A model generated the notes under the pieces. It searched no databases, was not told the origin of the DNA, and saw only the letters and a program-made list of their open reading frames with translations. DNA of 64,000 nucleotides from Pelecanus crispus (lineage: Eukaryota > Chordata > Aves > Pelecaniformes > Pelecanidae), in assembly GCF_030463565.1 (NCBI RefSeq), contig NC_134656.1, forward strand, positions 935,001 through 999,000, read 5' to 3'. Below are positions 24,395 to 33,433 of the stretch, piece by piece; position 1 is the first letter of the stretch, and the number at the start of each line of letters is the position of its first letter. Made by a program: the position numbers and the translations under genes.

Positions 24395-25279
24395 CCCGTT
24401 GGTAGATCACAGCTCTCCCATTGGCGGATCACAGGTCTCCCGTTGGTGGATCACAGCTGTCCCATTGGTGGATCACAGCTGTCCCATTGGCAGATCACAG
24501 CTCTCCCGTTGGTAGATCACAGGTCTCCCGTTGGTAGATCACAGCTCTCCCATTGGTAGATCACAGCTGTCCCGTTGGTGGATCACAGCTCTCCCATTGG
24601 TGGATCACAGCTCTCCCATTGGTGGATCACAGGTCTCCCATTGGTAGATCACAGCTGTCCCGTTGGTGGATCACAGCTCTCCCATTGGTGGATCACAGCT
24701 CTCCCATTGGTGGATCACAGGTCTCCCATTGGTGGATCACAGCTCTCCCATTGGTAGATCACAGCTCTCCCATTGGTAGATCACAGCTGTCCCGTTGGTG
24801 GATCACAGCTCTCCCATTGGCAGATCACAGCTCTCCCGTTGGTAGATCACAGGTCTCCCGTTGGTGGATCACAGCTCTCCCATTGGTAGATCACAGCTGT
24901 CCCGTTGGTGGATCACAGCTGTCCCATTGGCAGATCACAGCTCTCCTGTTGGTGGATCACAGGTCTCCTGTTGGTGGATCACAGCTCTCCCGTTGGCGGA
25001 TCACAGCTCTCCCGTTGGTGGATCACAGCTGTACCATTGGTGGATCACAGGTGTCCCATTGGTGGATCACAGGTCTCCCGTTGGTAGATCACAGCTGTCC
25101 CATTGGTAGATCACAGCTCTCCCATCGGTGGATCACAGCTCTTCCATCGGTGGATCACAGCTCTCCCATCGGTGGATCACAGCTGTCCCATTGGTAGATC
25201 ACAGCTCTCCCGTTGGTGGATCACAGCTGTCCCATTGGTAGATCACAGGTCTCCCGTTGGTGGATCACAGCTCTCCTGT
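24395..25279. repeat. 22-bp minisatellite, about 40 copies
   Basis: An uninterrupted array of a 22-bp unit. Each unit consists of ttggtggatcacagctct followed by ccca or cccg. Variant positions are gg/ag before atcac, agct/aggt, and cccatt/cccgtt. Blocks of four units (88 bp) recur, for example from about 24564 and again from about 24652, so the array has a higher-order structure. Because 22 is not a multiple of three, all three frames are traversed and a 214-codon frame results; it is a repeat, not a gene. Units with attgg contain an inverted CCAAT pentamer. Confidence 0.96.
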
Positions 25280-28200
25280 CCAGCCTTGGGTAGGTGACCG
25301 TCTCAGACGCCGGCTGTGAGACACGTGGGCTCCTTTGTGTTTGATAGGAAGAATAAGGCAGCTCCAGCGAGCGATTCCTCTCACTCCGCGAGAAGCGGTT
25401 GGAGCACCGGGATGAATGGTTTCTGAGGATTCTCATCATTGCGCATTGACTGTAGAGGCAGTTGAGACACCCAGGTAACACCGGCTGTCCGGCTTTGAAT
25501 GCCTGAAGTTACGAGAGCCGAACACTCATCCGTAGTGGTCCCACAAGCACCTCCACACTTCTCTATCGTTCCCCAGCGAGGCACTCCCAGCTGCCAGCAT
25601 GGTTATTGACTCCTGGGCTCACTTTGCGCTGCTCGGTACCAGGCTACGTCCACCGCTGGGCTCGGTTCCCCCTGTATCCACCCCTCTGCCTGCCTCCCTT
25701 ATCCCACCCCGCAGCACTTAGGGGTATTTGGTAAATGGTTCCAGTCTGGGTCCTATTCAAGTGCGAATCCAGATGCTGACCGACAAAACCAGCGTGGCCG
25801 GGGACACCGCAGGGCACCCGCTGGCACGGCGCCTTCTCCAGCTGGGATCTGTGGGGCACTTGCTGCTGGCCCGCCCTAACACAGCTTTTTACACATCATT
25901 CGGCTGCCCGCGTTCCCAGCTGATAAACTGCACTCAGAACAGCTTGGAGGAGGGGGGTACTTTCCAGTTATCACTTTCCCATGCAAGCCGTAGGCGTAAC
26001 TGTGGGGGCGTCCGGGGTGACGGCTGGGAAGCGTCCACCGCTGCCACCCCCCTTCCGCAGGCAGCCGCTATCGGGGTGGAGCGGAGGGTCCCCGGCACGG
26101 TCCCGCACGGCTGCCGGGGGTCACCGCTCCCACTCGGCCCAGACCCGGCTCTCCCGGCGCCCTGCCCCGGCGAGGCACCAGCCAGGCTCTTGCAGGAGGA
26201 GCGGGAGCCCAGAGCAGAGGCTCGGAGCAGAGGCTGAGGGCTCGCCGTGCTCGCGGTGCTGGGCGCACGGTGGGGGCTGTCTGCTGTGGCTGCTGAACGG
26301 GACGGCTGCGGGACATACAGGGAACGCGGGAATATGGCCGAGCTGAATCAGTCGCTCCAGACTTCTGTGCTGCCCCTGCCCTGATAAGCATCAGAGACTT
26401 CAAAGGAAGGCCCGGGTACTATGGTGAAAAAACGAGGAAGGAAATATCCTCAAAGGAAGCATCTTTCTCACCCCTGACCATCACTTTTAGACTTATCCCC
26501 CTCAAGCGTGAGTGCTTATCTCTCCCCCAGGTGTTTCTCTTCCAAAGAGGCACCCGGTCCTTTTGCATACACAAACACTCTCTGTGGTGATACATTCCAC
26601 CGGTTAGCTATAAGATGGGTAAAAATTATCTGTTTTTATCCATCTGGATGACTCACACTTCTGTCGATCATCCCTTTTTCTTGTACCTTGAGAAGGGACC
26701 TCTAAGCACGCACCATGTCCCTTCTCCAGACGCTCACCATGCTACAGAGGCACCGCGGCCTTCCCTCTTCAGCTCCCTTCTCAGCTAAGCTGCCCTGATA
26801 TTTCCAGTTAAGCGTTTTTTAGGTATTACAATCGCTAATTCCCAATTTCCTTGGTTTTACCTATGTGAAAGAATAATCACAAGCCAATGCAATAGTCCAG
26901 GGTCTGCAGTACCCCTACCTGAAAAAATGTTACAAAGAGAACTAATGTCTAGTTTATATTTGTTGGAAGTTACTAAGAACAACTTTTATTTGTATAGTAT
27001 AAATAGCAATGGACCTGGAGCTATCACGTGTTCGTCTATAAAAAGGCCTGCAGCAGACACCCCGTGCTGTACACCACCCAGTATCTGTCATCCAGAACCG
27101 ACAGTTTAAGGTCCAGTGCCACCAAACACTTCCACTTCCCCCCCTCCATCTTCAAGGACAAAAGTGGCCTCAGTATCATGCATTATAATCTGGCATATCA
27201 TGAGATTGTTCGTGCGGTGCAAGTTAAGCCCTTGTTGAATCCGTGCTGGACTGGGACCTAAAATATTGACCTGAACACTCAGCCCCTGTGTGAGTGGTCT
27301 TCCCAAAATCCTCGCTCAGAGGATAACCGTTCTTCGTTTGTCTGGCCTTGCTTTCCCAAACCGGGGAAACTCCTGTCCATGCTCTCCAGAGAGTGACCCT
27401 CTGTATCGCCCCAAACCTTCTTAACAGAAACACTGGGCAGGTTCAGCTACCGGCATCAAAGAGCAGACAAGACATTCAGCTGCAGCTACCAACCAACCCA
27501 ACCGGGTGGAAGCCAGGAGAGACCTAGTCGAAGGAAAGGCTAGCGGGACATAGATCGCCAGATCTAGAGGAGCAGGAAGCAAAGACATCGAGCCCAGCGA
27601 GTGCTGTACGCCAGACTGAGGTCATTCACTGGAAATACTGCAGTTTCCAGCAAATGTCTACAGAGGACAGTCACTGCCGGCGAGAAGACCGCTAAAGTCC
27701 TTCCCTTCCATCAGCCATGCCTACCATGTGGCTGGAGCAACTGGCTCGCCCCATGCCAAGTACGTGTCCACCCAAACAAATTGCTGGCTGTGAGCAGGCT
27801 CGGGGAGCCTGGGAGCGACCGACGACCACGCGCGGCCCCTCACTCCATCCTGAGCCCCCTCCGCCAGTTCCTTCCCCCTTCCTGGGACAGGCTCAGGCCC
27901 TTCAGCTGATGTCTTACTCTGCAAAGCGTCGTTCATGCTGAGGAGAGGTGTCTATTGATCATTAAGGAAAATATAACGCTTATCGCTCTGCCCTGCGCTG
28001 ATGGAGCTAACGTTTGATGGTCATCATGATTTGGCAGTGATAAAACCCCACTCGGTGCTGTTCACGTGAACATATCCAGGGTCAATGGACATGCAATCTC
28101 CTAACTCAGCTTCAAATGGGTGGGCTGAGGTAGGAGAAGACTTCTGTCCATGCCTACGGTGGTGCGAGGGGGCATTCCCTTTTCCCTCGGCTCCCTGCAA

Positions 28201-29394
28201 GGTGGGGAATTCAGTGACCACCTCAGCCAGGAGGTCTGATCACGGCGAGGGCGGCAGCACCACCCCGGCTAGAGCAACTCTGCGGCAAAAGCCAAGCGTC
28301 CTCTTACTCCCTTCCTCGCTCAACAGCTCCTGCAAAGCAGCTGGACTCCAGCGCCAAGTGCTTCCCTGGCACTCCTGCACGGCCAGCTGCCACCACGCCT
28401 CCCACCAAGCCTACCCGCAGGGTCCTCACGGGAAATCCCACCCGCCCCTACGGCCCCCCCAGTGCCGGCCGGTTCTGGACACCCATTTCAGCTGGCCACT
28501 GCTTCGCGCCGCGCAGGCGGGATGCCCATGTGCTGTAGCAGGCTAAGAGCTGAGCCCGAGTTCATCCGCAAAGTCTTTGCGAGGAAGTTGCCCACCGAGC
28601 CCCGGCTGCGCAGAATATCCTTCTCTTTTCTGCCATTTCCATCCCCCCAGCTGCTCCTTGCAGCAGTCCCCCGAGAAAGCTGTGCTGCCATGGCTGACTG
28701 AGGCTTGAAAGGGTGTCCATCTTATTTTTAGTGGTCAGCAAAAATACTGCAGTGCACTAGCAAGTTCCTGTAGGCATCCTATATTATGTGGTAGAAAACC
28801 CAAACCGGGAGGACCTTGTGCACTCCACCGGTCCCTCTCCAACAGCCTCACGTTGGGCCCAGTGCAAACCGGACGGTGGCACTGGGAGTTTTTTGAGAGG
28901 TGTCCAGAGATCCAGTGGGGTAGAAAGGGTCAACATGATTTACAATGGCGTATTTCAAGAATTAATGTCAATGTTCCAAGTGTCACAGACATGCCCTGTT
29001 TTCACCGCACCCCGCTCTGGCATGGCTAACCCGTGGCTCAGCTCCTGCAGCATCCAATTCCCACCTTGGGGATCCGTCGGACGGGCACGGTGCGGCTGGC
29101 ACGGGGCGAGGGGTGGTGGACGAAAGAGCCTTCAGCCAGCGAAGTGCCCTCACCTTCACCCCTGCCTCCAGCCCCGGGCTGCGGCACCGTGGCCGCCTGT
29201 GCGCTGGCTGGCTCTGCCACCACCGCGCCCTGCACCTCCAGCACCGGCCTCAGACAACTCCCTGACACATCAAATTCCTTTTCCAGGTTCCCACAGGCTC
29301 CCGGGTCCTGCATCTGCGTCCTCACACCGGCCCTACCGCTGCTGACAGCGCAGGCAGCCCTCGGTACACACCGCTGCCGTGCTCCCCGCCGGCA
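25280..29394. other. Intergenic DNA, no gene recognised
   Basis: Unique sequence, with an AT-rich section at 26.4-27.6 kb, the most AT-rich part of the intergenic region. Two TATA-like octamers lie 39 bp apart at 26998-27005 and 27037-27044. No open frame resembles a known family. No splice-compatible exon series was recognised. Confidence 0.5.
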
Positions 29395-31880
29395 CGGAGC
29401 AGGTGCGTGGCACTGCCAGGTGGGCATGGAGCGCATGCGTGGCACTGCCAGGAAGGCATAGGGCACACGTGTGGCACTGCTGGGTGGGCACGGAGCACAG
29501 GCATAGCACTGATGGACAGACCGGGAGCACACGCGTGGCACCAATGGACAGACTGGGAGCACATGTGTGGCACTGATGGACAGACCAGGAGCACACATAC
29601 GGCACTGATGGACAGACCGGGAGCACACGCGTGGCACTGCTGGGTGGGTATGAAGCATGCACGTGGCACCAACGGACAGACTGGAAGCACACGTGTGGCA
29701 GTCATGGACAGACCAGGAGCACATGCGTGGCATTGATGACCAGACTGGGAGCACATGTGCGGCACTGCCGGCGGGGCATGGAGCCCACACGTGGCGCTGA
29801 TGGAGAGGGAGCACGTGGCACTCATGGACAGACCAGGAGCACATGTGTGGCACTGCTGGCTGGGCACGGAGCCCATACATGGTGCTGATGGACAGGGAGC
29901 ATGTGCATGGCACTGATGGAAAAACTGGGGCCACATGTGTGGCATTGACGGACAGACCAGGAGCACTCGTGTGGCACTGACGGGGGCCATGGAGCACATA
30001 CATGGTGCTGATGGAGAGGAAGCACACATGTGGCACCCATGGACAGACCAGGAGCACATGCATGGCACTGCCGGCGGGGCTTGGAGCATGTACATGGTAC
30101 TGATGGAGAGGGAGCACGTGGCACTCATGGACAGACCAGGAGCACATGTGTGGTACCCATGGACAGACCGGGAGCACACGTGTGGCACTGCTGGCTGGGC
30201 ACGGAGCCCATACATGGTGCTGATGGACAGGGAGCATGTGCATGGCACTGATGGAAAAACTGGGGCCACATGTGTGGCATTGACGGACAGACCAGGAGCA
30301 CTCGTGTGGCACTGACGGGGGCCATGGAGCACATACATGGTGCTGATGGAGAGGAAGCACACATGTGGCACCCATGGACAGACCAGGAGCACATGCATGG
30401 CACTGCCGGCTGGGCTTGGAGCATGTACATGGTACTGATGGAGAGGGAGCACATGTGTGGCATCCATGGGCAGTCCAGGACCACATATATGGCACTGATG
30501 GCCAGACCAGGAGCACACGCGTGGCACTGCCGGGTGGGCATGGAGCCCATACATGGTGCTGCTGATGGACAGGGAGCACATGTGTGGCACTCCCGGGTGG
30601 GCATGAAGCCCACATATGGCTGGGAGCACTGATGGATAGACTGGGAGCACATGCATGGCACTGCTGGCTGGGCATGGAGCATATGCATGGCGCTGATGGA
30701 GAGGGAGCACATATGTGGCACCCATGGACAGACCAGGAGCACACGTGTGGCACTGCTGGCTGGGCACGGAGCCCATACATGGTGCTGATGGAGAGGGAGC
30801 ACACATGTGGCACCCATGGACAGTCCAGGAGCACACGCGTGGCACTGCCGGGTGGGCGTGGAGACCACACATGGTGATGATGGACAGGGAGCATACGTGT
30901 GGCAGCCATGCACAGACCAGGAGCACACGTGTGGCAGCCATGCACAGACTGGGAGCACATGCGTGGCACTGCTGGCTGGGCATGGAGCCCACATGTGGCA
31001 CTGACGGCTGGGCATGGAGCACATACATGGCACTGATGGAGAGGGAGCACATGCGTGGCACCCATGGACAGACCAGGAGCACATGCATGGCACTGCTGGG
31101 TGGGCATGGAGCCCATACATGGTGATGATGGAGACTGGGAGCCCACGCGTGGCAGCCATGCACAGACCAGGAGCACACGTGTGGCACCCATGCACAGACC
31201 AGGAGCACACACGTGGCACTGCTGGCTGGGCATGGAGCACATACATGGCACTGATGGAGAGGGAGCCCACGCATGGCAGCCATGCACAGACCGGGAGCAC
31301 ATGTGTGGCACTGCTGGCTGGGCATGGAGCACATACATGGCACTGATGGAGAGGGAGCCCATGCGTGGCACCCATGCACAGACCAGGAGCACACGTGTGG
31401 CACCCATGCAGACCGGGAGCACACGCGTGGCACTGCCGGCTGGGCATGGAGCCCATACATGGCAGTGATGGAGAGGGAGCACACGCGTGGCAGCCATGCA
31501 CAGACTGGGAGCACACGTGTGGCACCCATGGACAGACCAGGAGCACATGCATGGCACTGCTGGCTGGGCATGGAGCCCATACATGGCACTGACGGAGAGG
31601 GAGCACACGCGTGGCAGCCATGCAGACCAGGAGCACACGCGTGGCACCCATGCAGACTGGGAGCACACGCGTGGCACCCATGCAGACCGGGAGCACACGT
31701 GTGGCACTGCCGGCTGGGCATGGAGCACATACATGGCACTGACGGAGAGGGAGCACACGCGTGGCACCCATGCAGACCGGGAGCGCACGCGTGGCACTGC
31801 CGGCTGGGCGCGGAGCCCACACATGGCACTGCTGGCCAGGGAGCCCACGCGTGGCAGCCATGGCCGGGGCCGGGGGCCCA
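29395..31880. repeat. 2.5-kb minisatellite of about 32-bp units upstream of NOL4L
   Basis: The array is built of related units that begin ggagcaca(c/t)g(t/c)gtggcac. They continue with one of three endings: ccatggacagacca, tgctggctgggcat, or a unit ggagcccatacatggcac followed by tgatggagag. The three types often follow one another, giving a trimer period near 95 bp. A larger block is duplicated with an offset of 335 bp (about 29.85-30.12 kb and 30.18-30.46 kb). At least a dozen canonical CACGTG boxes and many CACATG/CATGTG variants occur. Very long - strand frames with Cys/His/Pro repeats cross the array and are considered non-coding. Confidence 0.95.
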
Positions 31881-32495
31881 CGCGTGTCCCCCCCCGGCAC
31901 ATGCGTGCGGCTGCCGGGGCCGCACGGAGCCGCAGCTGCCGAGCGGGACGGGCGGCCCCACCTCGCCCCCCACCCCCCCCCCCCCGGGGCCCACCGCGAC
32001 CCGAGCGTCCGTGTGTCTGTCCCCCTCCCGCAGCGGCGGGGGCCGGCCCACGCCGCGGGACAGCCGCCCTCCCCGCAGCCCCCCGCCCCCGTTGCGGGGA
32101 GGATGCTCTCTCCCCCGTTCCTGCCCGGGGAAAGAGCGGCGGAGGGCGGGGAGCGGAGGCACCGGCACCGGGGAGGGGGGGGCCCGGCCTTTGTCTCCCG
32201 CTCCGGGGCTGCCCCCGGGGACCGGGCCGGGCTCTCCGGGGACCGGGCCAATCCCCCGGAGCAACGGCGTTTTGCGGGTCGAGGCCGTTTCCGTGTGTGT
32301 GCCCCCCCACCCCCCCCCCCCTCCATCGCCCCCTCCCCGTTCCACCGGACCCCGCGGCTCCTCCCCGGCTCTGCGGCGGCTCGGCAGGTGCCCGCCTCCG
32401 CCGGCCCGTCCCGCCGCACACGTGCGCCCGCGCCCCGCCGGTCCTTTGTCTGGGACCCGCACCGGGACCCGCGCCCCCCCCGGTGCTCGCCCCCA

Positions 32496-32598
32496 GCCCG
32501 GTTCCGACGGGCCCCCCCCCCCCCCCCCTCCCCGCTCCCCCGGCCCGTACGGGCCGGGGAGCGGGGGAGGGGGGGGGGGGGGCCCGTCGGAACCGGGC
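32496..32598. repeat. Near-perfect 103-bp palindrome with C/G-run arms
   Basis: The left arm begins gcccggttccgacggg followed by 17 C, then tccccgctcccccggcccgt. The right arm is its reverse complement, centred on the tetramer gtac at 32547-32550. The arms differ only in homopolymer lengths (17 C against 14 G, and 4 against 5 in two short runs). The spacer is effectively zero. DNA or RNA of this sequence would fold into one long hairpin. It may equally be a fold-back sequencing or assembly artefact. Confidence 0.85.
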
Positions 32599-33077
32599 GA
32601 TCGCATCCCACCCGGCGCCGCTGCGGGGAGCGGTGGGCGGCCGACGCGGAGCACGGAGGGGGAGCGGCGGCCCCGGGGCGGTCCGGCCGAGGGAGGGGGG
32701 CCCGGCGGCGGCGGCGGCCGCTCTAACAGGTGGGATCCCGCTGAGAGGAGGAGGAGGAGGCGGCCGGAGGGGGGGCGGAGGAGGCAGGGACGGGCGGGCG
32801 GGCGGAGGGAGGGAGGGAGGGGGGGGCCGAGCCGGAGCCGCCTGTGATCCTGTGACAGGAGCGGCTGCTGCTGCTGCTGGCGCCCGCCGGTGCCTCCCCT
32901 CCGCCCGGTCGCTGTCCGAGCCCCGGCGCCCACCCGCCGCGACCACCCCCCCCCCCTCCCCCTTTCCCCCTTTCCCCTCCGCCCCCCCTTTCCCCTCCCT
33001 TCCCAAAACCCCCATCCCACCCTCCCCGCTGCATCCCACCCCCGCAGCCCGGACCCTCCGCCCGCTCCGGGACAGGG

Positions 33078-33080
33078 CGC

Positions 33081-33111
<31 letters not shown>

Positions 33112-33115
33112 GCCG
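33078..33115. repeat. (GCC)n triplet tract just upstream of NOL4L start
   Basis: About eleven near-perfect GCC/CCG units end about 10 bp before the ATG at 33124, so they would lie in the NOL4L 5' UTR. The tract is likely length-polymorphic. Confidence 0.85.
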
Positions 33116-33123
33116 GTCGGGCG

Positions 33124-33433
33124 ATGCCGAAGCCGCCGCTGCTGCTGCGGGGGAGCCCGCCCCGGGGACAGCGAACTGGGGCGGCAGTTCCGGGACTGGT
33201 GCCTGCGCACCTACGGGGACTCGGCAAAACCAAGACGGTGACCCGGAGCAAGTACCAGCGCATCGCCGAGGTGCTGCAGGGGGGATCCGGCTCCGGCGGC
33301 GGCTCCGGCGGGGGGGAGAAAGGCAAGTTCCAGTTCTGGGGTCCGGTCCAAGGGCTTCCGCCTGGGAAACGGCACCAGGGAGGCGACGAAGATGGGTCAA
33401 GTGGTGGTATATGTGCCGGTGAAAACGGGAACG
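33124..33433 (+). CDS. NOL4L: NOL4L coding exon 1, with apparent single-base indels
   Basis: The conserved text is all present but in two frames. [13 protein letters not shown] is read in one frame to about 33226. [18 protein letters not shown] through KFQFW is read in another, from about 33226 to 33339. The first frame resumes with [20 protein letters not shown] and [11 protein letters not shown] to the gttagt donor at 33434. A missing base in the A-run at 33226-33229 and an extra G at 33338-33341 explain this; uncorrected, translation stops at TGA 33239-33241. The proposed ATG (33124) is also out of frame with FRDWC and needs one further extra base removed, most simply in the C/G runs near 33156-33167. 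With these three changes the exon is 309 bases, 103 codons, phase 0. The ATG choice is the least certain part. Confidence 0.85.

Noticed and set aside
24553-25197. 214-codon repeat protein (VDHS/GGSQ motifs)
   Set aside because: The period is 22 bp, so the motif cycle is only a frame rotation through the repeat. Start and stop fall at the array edges.
24395-25279. CRISPR-like array of short direct repeats
   Set aside because: Units are contiguous 22-mers with no spacers, in vertebrate DNA; it is a minisatellite.
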